Assembly: GCF_039852015.1 (NCBI RefSeq)
Contig: NZ_CP156628.1
Coordinates: 62,001 to 126,000 of the forward strand
Direction of reading: 5' to 3'
Length of the DNA stretch: 64,000 bases
Source: Robbsia sp. KACC 23696
Lineage (GTDB): Bacteria; Pseudomonadota; Gammaproteobacteria; Burkholderiales; Burkholderiaceae
Each line of letters starts with the position of its first letter. Within the stretch, counting starts at the first letter, position 1. Of this stretch, positions 26,349-34,417 are shown piece after piece. Below the pieces are notes generated by a model. It was not told the origin of the DNA. It saw nothing but the letters and a program-made list of their open reading frames with translations, and ran no database searches. Both the position numbers and the translations under genes were made by a program.

Positions 26349-28350
26349 CCAGCACGCCGTCGTTTTGCTTGCGCGGCGCATGCGCCAGTACGCAGTCGTC
26401 ATTCGCGAGCCGATAGGCATTCTTGCCAGCGGCCTTCGCCTCGTACATCGCCAGATCCGCGCAACTGAGCACGCCTTTGGCCGAGACGGGGCGGGAAGGC
26501 CGCCCTGGATAGTAGCTGATGCCGATGCTGGCGCCGACGCCGACTTGCTGGATACCGATATCGAAAGGGCGGTTCAAGGCGACGATCACGCTCGCGGCCA
26601 CGTGTTGCGCATCGGCGGCCGACAGCGAGTGCTCGCCGAGCACACCGTGCAGCACGAGAACGAATTCGTCGCCGGCCAGCCGCGCCACGATGTCCGTTGT
26701 TCGCACCGAGGCTTTCAGACGGTCGGCGACGCGCTTCAGCAAGACGTCGCCGCTCTCATGGCCGTAGAGATCGTTGATGCGTTTGAAGCCGTCGAGGTCG
26801 AGGAAGAGCACCGCCATCGGCGCATTGTCGGCCATTGCCTCGCTCAGGTGTGCCATCAGTGACCGGCGATTCGGCAGCAAGGTCAGCGGATCCTGAAAGG
26901 CCTGTTCGGTCAGCGACGATTCCAGGCGCTTGCGCTCGGTGACGTCGTAGCTGACCACGTAGAAACCGTTGACCTCCCCGTTTTGCCGATGCGGAATATA
27001 GGTCGCGCTCCAGATGCGGCCCGACGCATCGTCATAGACGACATTGTCGTTGACCACGCGCTCGCCGGCCAAGGCGCGCTCGAACAAGGGCGCGAGTCGC
27101 GCCATGCGCTCCGGTCCGACGACGTCGGCGACGCGGCGTCCGTGCAAGTCCGCGGCATCGCAGTGGAAGACGTCGCCATACGTCGCGTTGGTGAAACGGT
27201 AGCGCAGATCCCGATCGATATCGCCGATCAGAACCGGCAGGTTGTCGGTGATCGTTTGCAGTGTTTCCCGGCTGGATCGCAATGCTTCCTCGATGCGCCG
27301 CCGCGCCGCGATGGTGCGGTCCCGTTCTTCCACGACCTGCGCGAGATCCGTATTGACGGCCTGCAGTTCCGCCGTGCGCCGTACCACGCGCGCCTCCAGA
27401 TCCGCGCGTAAATCCGCCAACGCCTCGTCGCTGCGCTTGCGTTCCGAGATGTCCTCGATGACGGCGATATAGTGCAAGGGCTGCCGGTCGGGAGTCCGCG
27501 CCAGCGCCACCGTCACATTGACCCAGAGATAATCGCCGTCGCGCCGACGATAGCGGCGCTCCCGCGTGTAGGACGAAAATTCGCCGCTGCCTATCCTGAC
27601 GATGTCCCGCTCGGTCCGCGCCCTTTCACTGGGGTCGATGATGCGGCTGTAGTGCCAGCCTTTCAACTCCGCCGCCGTATAGCCCAGCATCGTGGCGAAG
27701 CGCTGATTCGAGCGCTGCAATCGGCCGTCCATGCCCATGACGACCATCCCCACGGCCGCCTGTTCGAAAGTGGCTTCCAGCGCGGCGATCGATTCCTCCA
27801 GTGCCCGGCGATCGTCACGGTGCATGCGCTGCGACATCGCGGCGGCTTCCCGTTGCAGCAGTTCCCGTCGGACGATGGCGGCGAGATCGCGTAGCGCGTC
27901 TTCCTGCGCTGGCGTCAACTGACGGACTTGGGTATCGATGACACAAAGCGTGCCCAAGGCATGGCCCTGCGACGAGCGTAGCGGCATGCCCGCGTAGAAG
28001 CGGATGTGCGGATTCTCGGTGACGAGCGGATTATTGCGGAAGCGCGGGTCGTTTTCCGCATCGGTGACGATGAAGAGGTCGGTGCCGAGCATCGCGTGCG
28101 GACAGAATGCGATGTCGCGCGGCGTCTGCTGTGCCTCTAGACCGACGCGCGATTTGAACCACTGCCGGTCGTGGTCGACTAACGACACCAGCGCAATGGG
28201 TACGCCCGCGATGATCGACGCCAGACGCGTCACACGATCGAAGGTTTCCTCGGGGGGCGTGTCCAGCAGATTCAGGCGTTGTAGCAGCGCGACGCGGGCC
28301 TCGTCGTCAGGCAAGGCCGGCGCACGCGTGGCGTAGGCGGAAACGGGCAT
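26326..28350 (-). CDS. GAF-PAS-PAS-GGDEF signalling protein (probable diguanylate cyclase)
   Basis: 674 residues. Domain order: GAF (about 20-170, with the common LLDTPPEETFDRVTRLAS start and FCPHAML), PAS with PAC (about 190-310, ending in IAVIEDISERKR), a coiled-coil linker, a second PAS/PAC (about 365-485, ending VVSYDVTERKR), then GGDEF (about 490-650). The cyclase domain retains FQDPLTLLPNRRSL, LFLDLDGFKRINDLYGHESG and YEAKAAGKNAYR. The active-site loop reads RLAGDEFV, an AGDEF variant seen in many active enzymes. No EAL domain and no membrane helix are present, so it is a cytoplasmic sensor making cyclic di-GMP. It could act on the YcgR-like protein encoded at 46.2 kb (inference). Confidence 0.92.
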   Translation of the reverse strand: MPVSAYATRAPALPDDEARVALLQRLNLLDTPPEETFDRVTRLASIIAGVPIALVSLVDHDRQWFKSRVGLEAQQTPRDIAFCPHAMLGTDLFIVTDAENDPRFRNNPLVTENPHIRFYAGMPLRSSQGHALGTLCVIDTQVRQLTPAQEDALRDLAAIVRRELLQREAAAMSQRMHRDDRRALEESIAALEATFEQAAVGMVVMGMDGRLQRSNQRFATMLGYTAAELKGWHYSRIIDPSERARTERDIVRIGSGEFSSYTRERRYRRRDGDYLWVNVTVALARTPDRQPLHYIAVIEDISERKRSDEALADLRADLEARVVRRTAELQAVNTDLAQVVEERDRTIAARRRIEEALRSSRETLQTITDNLPVLIGDIDRDLRYRFTNATYGDVFHCDAADLHGRRVADVVGPERMARLAPLFERALAGERVVNDNVVYDDASGRIWSATYIPHRQNGEVNGFYVVSYDVTERKRLESSLTEQAFQDPLTLLPNRRSLMAHLSEAMADNAPMAVLFLDLDGFKRINDLYGHESGDVLLKRVADRLKASVRTTDIVARLAGDEFVLVLHGVLGEHSLSAADAQHVAASVIVALNRPFDIGIQQVGVGASIGISYYPGRPSRPVSAKGVLSCADLAMYEAKAAGKNAYRLANDDCVLAHAPRKQNDGVLVIPASEA

Positions 28351-28413
28351 CGCAGGTCTGCCTCTGAAGGAGGTTGTTTCCCAGTTTATCCCGAAATACG
28401 CCGTGCGCCGGAT

Positions 28414-28920
28414 TTACGCCGTTCGGCCTTGCGGCAAGGTTACAAGAAAGGGCGCCTCGAGGTCCTCTTCGTTCAGATTCAGGCCTTCTCCAACCCGGTC
28501 GACGACAATGAAATCCGTCGTGCCCGGTAGTGCCAGCAAGGGGTGATGCCAGACGCCCTTCGCGTAATTGACGCCTTGCCAGCCATTGCTGACAAAGGCG
28601 CGGATCTGCGTCGGATCCAATGTCCCGGCCGGCGCCACGACGACGAGATAGCGTGCTTCCGTCAGGGGAATGAAAGCCTGGCTGCCCAGCGGATGGCGCT
28701 CCATCATCTTGATTTCGAACGGCAGCGTGCGCGGCTGGCCTCGAAACAGATTGATGGCGGTCCGGCCACCGCCGTCCTCGACATCGACTTTCGCCAGATC
28801 GTGAAAGCGGATCGTGGTTCCAAGATTGATCGGAATCTGCCGCGCGCCTTCCAGCTCGATGACGTCGCCAAAGGGGGCGAAGGCATCACGCGTCAGCGGG
28901 TGTACTTCAAGCGTTTTCAT
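28414..28920 (-). CDS. allA: Ureidoglycolate lyase
   Basis: 168 residues starting at the ATG at 28920 ([20 protein letters not shown]), the canonical AllA N-terminus. Typical blocks follow: [34 protein letters not shown], and [20 protein letters not shown]. The enzyme splits ureidoglycolate into glyoxylate and urea in the last step of allantoin catabolism. The urea could feed the urease encoded at 40-46 kb. The gene follows the PxpA-like gene on the same strand with 58 bases between, so the two are probably co-transcribed. No other allantoin genes are in the window. Confidence 0.9.
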   Translation of the reverse strand: MKTLEVHPLTRDAFAPFGDVIELEGARQIPINLGTTIRFHDLAKVDVEDGGGRTAINLFRGQPRTLPFEIKMMERHPLGSQAFIPLTEARYLVVVAPAGTLDPTQIRAFVSNGWQGVNYAKGVWHHPLLALPGTTDFIVVDRVGEGLNLNEEDLEAPFLVTLPQGRTA

Positions 28921-28978
28921 GAGGTGAGACCGTCTTACAAAAACATAAAAATGGACAAAGCGTGTTGCACGCCGATGA

Positions 28979-29743
28979 TCAGGCCGCCGTGTAAGGCCGC
29001 ACTGTCCAGCCGGCTTCGATGATGCGCGCTCTGACCGCGCGTGCCATCGCCAGCGCGCCGGGCGTGTCGCCGTGGATACAGACGGAGTCCGCGGCAACCG
29101 GCAGGACCTTACCGGATTCGGTGATGATGCCACCGGCTTCGAGCATCGCGACCGCGCGGCGGGCGCCTTCCTCGGCGTCGTGGATCACCGACCCTTCGCG
29201 ACTGCGCGGCATCAGTTTGCCGTCGTCCAAATACGCGCGATCGGCGTAAAGCTCGCGCAGAATCGGCGAGCCGGCGGCGGTCACGGCATCTTCCAGCAAG
29301 GTGCAGGACATCACCGAAATGCGCAGCTCCGGATTGATACGGCGGACCGTCTGGACGAAGGCCTCCGCCATCTCCGGATCATTGGCGATGACGTGACCCA
29401 CGGCGCCATGCGTTTTCACATGGGTCATGCGATAACCGACGGACTTCGCGATCGCATCGCAGGCGCCGATCTGGTAGGCGATCATCTCCATCGTTTCCGC
29501 TTTCGTGAACGGCATATTGCGCCGCCCGAAACCGAGCAAATCCGGGTAGCCCGGGTGTGCGCCGATCGCGACGCCCTTGGTTTTTGCCAGGCGGCACATG
29601 GCCGTCATGATCGACGGGTCACCGGCATGGTAGCCGCAGGCGAGGTTGGCGGTGGTCGCGATGTCGAGCATGGCCTCGTCGTCGCCGACACGATAGATGC
29701 CAAACCCTTCGCCCATATCGGAATTGATATCGATCTGCTTCAT
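28979..29743 (-). CDS. pxpA: LamB/YcsF family protein, 5-oxoprolinase subunit A
   Basis: 254 residues. I start at the ATG at 29743 ([15 protein letters not shown]) because AAGGA lies eight bases upstream; the frame extends to 29806 without family sequence. The family landmarks are all present: [52 protein letters not shown] and [13 protein letters not shown]. PxpA works with PxpB and PxpC to open 5-oxoproline to glutamate in many bacteria. The partner genes are not next to it here, so they must lie elsewhere or the protein has another role. Transcription probably starts in the shared region 29744-30228. Confidence 0.9.
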   Translation of the reverse strand: MKQIDINSDMGEGFGIYRVGDDEAMLDIATTANLACGYHAGDPSIMTAMCRLAKTKGVAIGAHPGYPDLLGFGRRNMPFTKAETMEMIAYQIGACDAIAKSVGYRMTHVKTHGAVGHVIANDPEMAEAFVQTVRRINPELRISVMSCTLLEDAVTAAGSPILRELYADRAYLDDGKLMPRSREGSVIHDAEEGARRAVAMLEAGGIITESGKVLPVAADSVCIHGDTPGALAMARAVRARIIEAGWTVRPYTAA

Positions 29744-29793
29744 CACGCGTTGTCCTTCGGTAAATGCCGGAAAACTCACACTGTAGACTTTTT

Positions 29794-29807
29794 TTTGATC
29801 AGTCAAA
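29794..29807. promoter_or_regulatory. Candidate operator/promoter of the pxpA-allA transcript
   Basis: TTTGATCAGTCAAA contains inverted arms TTTGA/TCAAA. On the minus strand TTGACT within it can act as a -35 box with TACAGT 15 bases downstream. It sits about 50 bases before pxpA. GntR-type repressors use sites of this kind, but no regulator gene is adjacent. Confidence 0.35.
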
Positions 29808-30013
29808 TTACGTTTTCTGATAGAAACGCCTGATCAATTCCTTCTCGGGTGCCGGCGCGCAGACGATCGCGGGCCAGGTCACCGCTGCGTCGCGTTGACG
29901 CGGACCTTGCCACGGCATTGTCGGCGCATCTGCCGTTTTGGTAGATCGCAGCAGAGTGCTGCGCACTCGCTGCCGATAAAGCAATTTTAGGCGATTTTAA
30001 CTGCATTAAAAAT

Positions 30014-30041
30014 TTGACAATCGTTGTCGCGGGAATATTGG
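30014..30041 (+). promoter_or_regulatory. Candidate promoter of the binding-protein gene
   Basis: A consensus TTGACA box at 30014-30019 is followed after 16 bases by TATTGG at 30036-30041. If used, it gives a leader of about 180 bases that contains the strong hairpins listed next. Confidence 0.45.
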
Positions 30042-30060
30042 ACACATATCGTCTTACACG

Positions 30061-30190
30061 GACCTTCCGAATGGCGCACCGATCAGACGTCGCGCCGCAA
30101 CGTCGTTCGGAAGGTCTGGCAGCACCGCGCCGCGCCGCTGAAACGTCGGAACGGCGGCGTGGTGCGCCTTGCGCCCCTGTGGGCGCTCCC
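30061..30190 (+). promoter_or_regulatory. Highly structured 5' leader of the binding-protein gene
   Basis: GACCTTCCGAA at 30061-30071 is perfectly complementary to TTCGGAAGGTC at 30106-30116. A second long GC-rich stem follows, pairing a GCACCGCGCC side near 30120 with a GGCGTGGTGC side near 30165. A third small GCGCC/GGGCGC hairpin lies near 30168-30188. Three successive stems in an untranslated leader suggest post-transcriptional control or protection. I do not recognise a known riboswitch class. Confidence 0.45.
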
Positions 30191-30228
30191 CTCGCCGTTG
30201 GCTCATCAATTTTGGTCTGGAGTATGGA

Positions 30229-31452
30229 ATGGAAGCACGGGATTGGATGGATCGTAGTCAGTCGACGAATGTGGCGACGCGCCACGCAGGCATGAAACAA
30301 CGGGCGCGTAAGACCTTGATCGCCGCGCTGATGGCGACCGTGGGTGCGACGATGCTGCCCCTGGCCGCGCACGCGCAAAGTACCGAAACCGTGAAGATCG
30401 GGTACAACGGGCCGTTGACGGGGCCGCTGGCCAACTACGGCAAGGATCAGGAGCAGGGCGCGCAGTTGGCGCTCGACGAAGCGAATGCGCAACATCTGGT
30501 CATCGGCGGTAAGACGATCAAGTTCGAATTGCTGGCGCAGGACGATCAAGGCGATCCGCGGGTTGCCGTGCAAGGGGCGAATCGCCTGGTGGACCAGAAG
30601 GTCGTCGCTGTCGTGGGCCACTACGGTTCGGGGCCGACGATCGCTGCATCGTCCTACTACGATAAGGCCGGCATTCCGGAAATCGTGCCGTCGGCATCCA
30701 ATCCCGGCATCTCGAAGCACGGTTATAAACTGCTCTATCGTCCATACGGCACCGATAACACCGTGGCAACGGCAGCGTCCGATTACGCGGTGAAGGAATT
30801 GCATCTGAAGCGCATCACCGTCGTCGATGACCGTACCGCCTACGGTCAAGGCCTCGCGGACGAGTTCGAGAAGGCGGTCAAGGCCGATGGCGGCACGATG
30901 GTCGCGCATGAATATATCGGCGACCAGGATGTCGACTTCCGCGCCGTCTTGACGTCGATGAAAGGCAAGCGTGCCGATTTGATCTTCTTCGCGGGTCTGG
31001 CGCCGCAGGGCTCGATGTTCGTCAAGCAAGCCCGCCAATTGGGGTATAAGGGCACGTTGATGGCAGGCGCAAGCTTTGCCAATGCGAAGTTCCTCGGTCT
31101 GGCCGGCGATGCCGCCGAAGGCATGTATGCCTTCGAACAAGGGGCGCAGCTCAATAAAACGCCGGAAGGGCAAAAGTTCCTGGCGGCCTTCCGCGCGAAG
31201 TACAACGGTGACTCGGTGGGCTATGCCGTATTCGCTTATCAATCGACATGGGTTGCGATCGAAGGGATGAAGGCGGCGAACTCGACGGATCCGAAGGTAT
31301 TCGGACCGGCCATCGCGAAACTCTCCTTCGATAGCGTCCTGGGCCACATCACGTTCAATCAGTACGGTGACTTGCAGCACGCGAAGACCACGCTGTACAA
31401 GGTCGAAGGCGGCAAGTGGGTCGCGGTGAAGACCGTCACCTCGGAAGAGTGA
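30229..31452 (+). CDS. Branched-chain amino acid type ABC transporter substrate-binding protein
   Basis: 407 residues from the ATG at 30229, behind GGAG with seven-base spacing; the ATG at 30292 would give a cleaner signal peptide (MKQRARKTLIAALMATVGAT, cleaved near AAHA-QS). The mature protein starts TVKIGYNGPLTGPLANYGKD, the hallmark of the LivJ/LivK periplasmic binding family. It continues with VVGHYGSGPTIAASSYYDKA and the DDRTAYGQGLADEFEKAVK segment. It should bind amino acids or related small ligands in the periplasm. No permease or ATPase genes are adjacent, so it is an orphan that uses a transporter from elsewhere. The strong leader structures suggest regulated expression. Confidence 0.9.
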   Translation: MEARDWMDRSQSTNVATRHAGMKQRARKTLIAALMATVGATMLPLAAHAQSTETVKIGYNGPLTGPLANYGKDQEQGAQLALDEANAQHLVIGGKTIKFELLAQDDQGDPRVAVQGANRLVDQKVVAVVGHYGSGPTIAASSYYDKAGIPEIVPSASNPGISKHGYKLLYRPYGTDNTVATAASDYAVKELHLKRITVVDDRTAYGQGLADEFEKAVKADGGTMVAHEYIGDQDVDFRAVLTSMKGKRADLIFFAGLAPQGSMFVKQARQLGYKGTLMAGASFANAKFLGLAGDAAEGMYAFEQGAQLNKTPEGQKFLAAFRAKYNGDSVGYAVFAYQSTWVAIEGMKAANSTDPKVFGPAIAKLSFDSVLGHITFNQYGDLQHAKTTLYKVEGGKWVAVKTVTSEE

Positions 31453-31457
31453 TCGTC

Positions 31458-31486
31458 GCGGTGACGCGTGCAATGCGCGTCACCGC
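31458..31486. terminator. Hairpin between convergent genes
   Basis: GCGGTGACGCG (31458-31468) pairs perfectly with CGCGTCACCGC (31476-31486) around a seven-base loop. It lies between the stops of the binding-protein gene and the convergent DUF3820 gene and probably serves both, although there is no T-run. Confidence 0.6.
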
Positions 31487-31500
31487 TGCCCCTTGCCGAC

Positions 31501-31710
31501 TCAGCGACGTAAGGGCTGCAACAGCGCACGCAGATTGTTGTGATCGATCTCGTGCATCAAGGCCAGCAGATGGCCGATCTGCCCCGGCGGGAAACCCTCA
31601 CGGGCAAACCATGCCAGATAGGCTCCCGGCAGATCGGCCAACACGCGATCCTTGTATTTGCCAAACGGCATGCGCATCGTCGTCAGACGTTGCAGATCTT
31701 CTGGTTCCAT
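31501..31710 (-). CDS. DUF3820 family small protein
   Basis: 69 residues; two adjacent ATG codons (31713 and 31710) can start it. The sequence has the family core TMRMPFGKYKDRVLADLPGA followed by YLAWFAREGFP and a helical C-terminus with GHLLALMHEIDHNNL. DUF3820 proteins are small conserved bacterial proteins of unknown function, sometimes fused to exonuclease or nucleotide-processing domains. It is convergent with the binding-protein gene. Confidence 0.85.
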   Translation of the reverse strand: MEPEDLQRLTTMRMPFGKYKDRVLADLPGAYLAWFAREGFPPGQIGHLLALMHEIDHNNLRALLQPLRR

Positions 31711-32088
31711 CAATCCGCCATTCCCGTCCCGTCGAAACGGCCATTATCGGCTGCACCGACATCCCGCACAACCGTCCTTTTCTGCGTTCCGCCGTCGCCG
31801 CTGATGCGCTTTGTCGGCGTGGTAAGCGTTCGCTGCGTGGAAAGCGGATAGCGCGCGCCTGACTATAATGACCGATGACGCGACGCAGGCGTCGGTGCGC
31901 TGGCGTGGCTCGCGCTTTGCGCCCCTCGGTGCGCTGGCGCGGCAAGGCCGGCAGCCTTTCAGTTTGTCGCGCCCCGATCGTGCCGCTAGACTGAGGGTGC
32001 GACGCTGACGATCCCGTTCCCATTCGGCGTGTCCCGCAGGCATCACGGACATCGTCAACAGCAAGGCGCCAAGCGCCGAAAAAAGGCA
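31711..32088. other. Intergenic region upstream of the creatininase-family gene
   Basis: No gene is convincing. A perfect TATAAT at 31865-31870 may be a -10 box for the downstream gene, but no good -35 is visible, and a leader of more than 200 bases would follow. The GC-rich sequence 31880-31990 contains several overlapping repeats of GTGCGCTGGCG. Confidence 0.4.
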
Positions 32089-32940
32089 GTGAAAGTGAGA
32101 AAGATTTTGCAATTGTCCGCCAGTGCGGCGCTGTGCGCGCTGGTGCTGTGTGGCGCGACCCGCTCCGCGTGGTCGGCGAGCGGCGGCGTAACCGGCACGA
32201 CGGCCGCCGTTTCCGAAGTGCGCATCGAAGACATGACCTGGCCGGAAATCCGAGATGCCGTGCGTGCGGGGCGATCGACGATACTGATCCCGATCGGTGG
32301 CACCGAACAAAGTGGACCGTATATCGCCGTAGGCAAGCACGATGTGCGCGCCGGCGTCATTTCGACGCGCATCGCGCGGACGCTCGGCAATGCGCTGGTC
32401 GCGCCGGTCATCGCCTATGTGCCGGAAGGCAGCTATGCGCCGCCGTCTTCGCATATGCGCTTCCCCGGCACGATCACCGTGCCGGACGATGTGTTCGAAA
32501 AAACGCTGGTCGCCGCGGCGAACAGCTTCAAGGTGCATGGTTTCACGCGCATCGTTTTCCTTGGGGATCACGGCGGATATCAGGCGGATGTCCGAAAGGT
32601 GGTCGCGCAATTGAACCGTGAGTGGGCTGGCGGAACGGCGCGTGCCTTGGTGCCGGAAACGTATTATCGGACCAGCTCCGACGGCTTTAATGCGATTCTG
32701 CGGGCAAAGGGTTTCCGCGATGACGAGATCGGGACGCATGCCGGTCTGGCGGATGCGTCCCTGCAACTGGCCGTTGCGCCGTCGATGGTTCGGACCGAGG
32801 CCATGCAGGGCGCACCGAAGCCCGGCGTGGCGGATGGGGTATATGGTGGGGACCCACGCAAAGCCACCGCCGCATTGGGCCAGCTCGGCATCGATGCCAT
32901 CGTGTCGAATACGGTTGCCGCCATCCGGCAGGCACAATGA
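32089..32940 (+). CDS. Exported creatininase-family metal amidohydrolase
   Basis: About 283 residues from a GTG at 32089 (AAAAGG just upstream); the frame extends to a GTG at 32029. A signal peptide is clear (KILQLSASAALCALVLCGAT ending near SAWSA). The creatininase fold is shown by ILIPIGGTEQSGPYIAVGKHD, YVPEGSYAPPSSHMRFPGT, FLGDHGGYQADV and GTHAGLADASL. In creatininase the first motif is E-Q-H-G with His as a metal ligand; here the position reads Ser, as in some exported relatives, so the metal site may be altered. Members hydrolyse cyclic amides such as creatinine or amide-like intermediates. The substrate is unknown. The propeller gene follows closely. Confidence 0.85.
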   Translation: MKVRKILQLSASAALCALVLCGATRSAWSASGGVTGTTAAVSEVRIEDMTWPEIRDAVRAGRSTILIPIGGTEQSGPYIAVGKHDVRAGVISTRIARTLGNALVAPVIAYVPEGSYAPPSSHMRFPGTITVPDDVFEKTLVAAANSFKVHGFTRIVFLGDHGGYQADVRKVVAQLNREWAGGTARALVPETYYRTSSDGFNAILRAKGFRDDEIGTHAGLADASLQLAVAPSMVRTEAMQGAPKPGVADGVYGGDPRKATAALGQLGIDAIVSNTVAAIRQAQ

Positions 32941-33093
32941 GTGCTGATGCGGCAGGTGGCCGTGAGGCTGCGCTGCACGCAACTTCGCAGTGGCGCGGCG
33001 ACGACTGCCCCGTGCGGTGCTAGTCTGCATGCTTGGGACTGCACGGAGTGTCTACGTCGCGCGTCTTTGACATCGATCTACAGGAAATTGTTC

Positions 33094-34401
33094 ATGGCTT
33101 TGCAACAGCGTGGTGCGGTGAGAGCGACCGGTTTGGACGACGATGCGGCGCGTGAATCGGTGTGCGGCTCGCGTACCGCCCTGAGGGCGCGGGGAACGGG
33201 GCGCGCGCGCACCGCGATGACCGCATTGGCGATGTCGTTGACGCTGGTGAGCGCGGCGTATGCCGCCCCCGCGAGTGACGGCGCCGCCACCGCGCCGACC
33301 GCCGCGCGAAACGGTGCGCCATCGCCCATCCACTCGGTAGCGGGCATGATGCCGGTCACCGATCCGAACAATCTCTACAGCGACACGACGCCCAGCGATA
33401 TGAGCCCCGCCGTCAAGGGCGCGCTGCCGCGTGTGTATGTCCCGAACCTGCGATCCGACGATGTGTATGTGATCGATCCGGCGACGTATCGCGTCGTCGA
33501 CAAGTTCAAGGTCGGCCGCAGCCCGCAGCACGTGGTTCCCGGCTATGACCTGAAGACGCTTTGGGTCGCGAACAATGCGGAAGGGCATAACGACGGCAGC
33601 TTGACGCCGATCGACCCGCTGACCGGCAAACCCGGCGCATCGATTCCGGTGGACGATCCCTACAATATGTATTTCACGCCGGACGGCAAGCAGGCGATTG
33701 TCGTGGCGGAAGCGCACGCGCGTCTGGACTTCCGTGATGCGCATACGATGGCGCTACAGCAAAGCCTGGACGTGCCGGTGTGCAAGGGCATCAACCACGC
33801 GGACTTCTCGATCGACGGCAGGTATGCGCTGTTCACCTGCGAATTCGGCGGCAAGCTGGCAAAGATCGACATGGTCGATCGCAAGGTCGTCGGCTATCTG
33901 GAATTGAATAAGGGCGGCATGCCGCAGGATATTCGCGTCTCGCCCGACGGTCGCGTGTTCTATGTCGCGGATATGATGGCGGACGGCGTGTTCGTCGTCG
34001 ACGGCGATGCGTTGAAGAAAATCGGCTTCATTGCCACCGGCATCGGCACGCATGGACTGTATCCGAGCCGCGACGGCAAGTTCCTGTATGTGGCGAATCG
34101 CGGTTCGCATCGCGTGCACGGGCCGCGGCGCGGTCCGGGGAGCGTGTCGGTGATCGATTTCGCGACGCGCCAGGTCGTGCATACCTGGCCGATCGCTGGC
34201 GGCGGCAGTCCGGACATGGGGAATGTCAGCGCGGACGGCAAGACGCTCTGGCTGTCGGGTCGCTTCGACGACGTCGTCTATGCGATCAATACCGAGAGCG
34301 GCCTGTCGCGATCGATCAAGGTCGGAATGGAGCCGCATGGCCTGACCGTGTGGCCGCAGCCGGGCCGCTATTCGCTCGGCCATACCGGGAATATGCGCTG
34401 A
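33094..34401 (+). CDS. YVTN/YncE-type beta-propeller protein, exported
   Basis: About 435 residues from the ATG at 33094 (AGGAA eight bases upstream). It has a long basic n-region, then a hydrophobic core MTALAMSLTLVSAAYA that serves as a signal peptide. The mature protein is a seven-bladed propeller built of 40-residue repeats: VYVPNLRSDDVYVIDPATY, LWVANNAEGHNDGSLTPIDP, VFYVADMMADGVFVVD, FLYVANRGSHRVHG and TLWLSGRFDDVVYAINTESG. Propellers of this type in the periplasm bind ligands or metal, or assist redox enzymes; the role is unknown. It may be co-transcribed with the creatininase-family gene. The end is convergent with the SulP gene. Confidence 0.85.
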   Translation: MALQQRGAVRATGLDDDAARESVCGSRTALRARGTGRARTAMTALAMSLTLVSAAYAAPASDGAATAPTAARNGAPSPIHSVAGMMPVTDPNNLYSDTTPSDMSPAVKGALPRVYVPNLRSDDVYVIDPATYRVVDKFKVGRSPQHVVPGYDLKTLWVANNAEGHNDGSLTPIDPLTGKPGASIPVDDPYNMYFTPDGKQAIVVAEAHARLDFRDAHTMALQQSLDVPVCKGINHADFSIDGRYALFTCEFGGKLAKIDMVDRKVVGYLELNKGGMPQDIRVSPDGRVFYVADMMADGVFVVDGDALKKIGFIATGIGTHGLYPSRDGKFLYVANRGSHRVHGPRRGPGSVSVIDFATRQVVHTWPIAGGGSPDMGNVSADGKTLWLSGRFDDVVYAINTESGLSRSIKVGMEPHGLTVWPQPGRYSLGHTGNMR

Positions 34402-34417
34402 GCAGGATACGACTCGT

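Noticed and set aside
29803-31473. A 556-codon minus-strand frame across the binding-protein gene
   Set aside because: It is the complement of a well-supported substrate-binding protein and shows no domain of its own.
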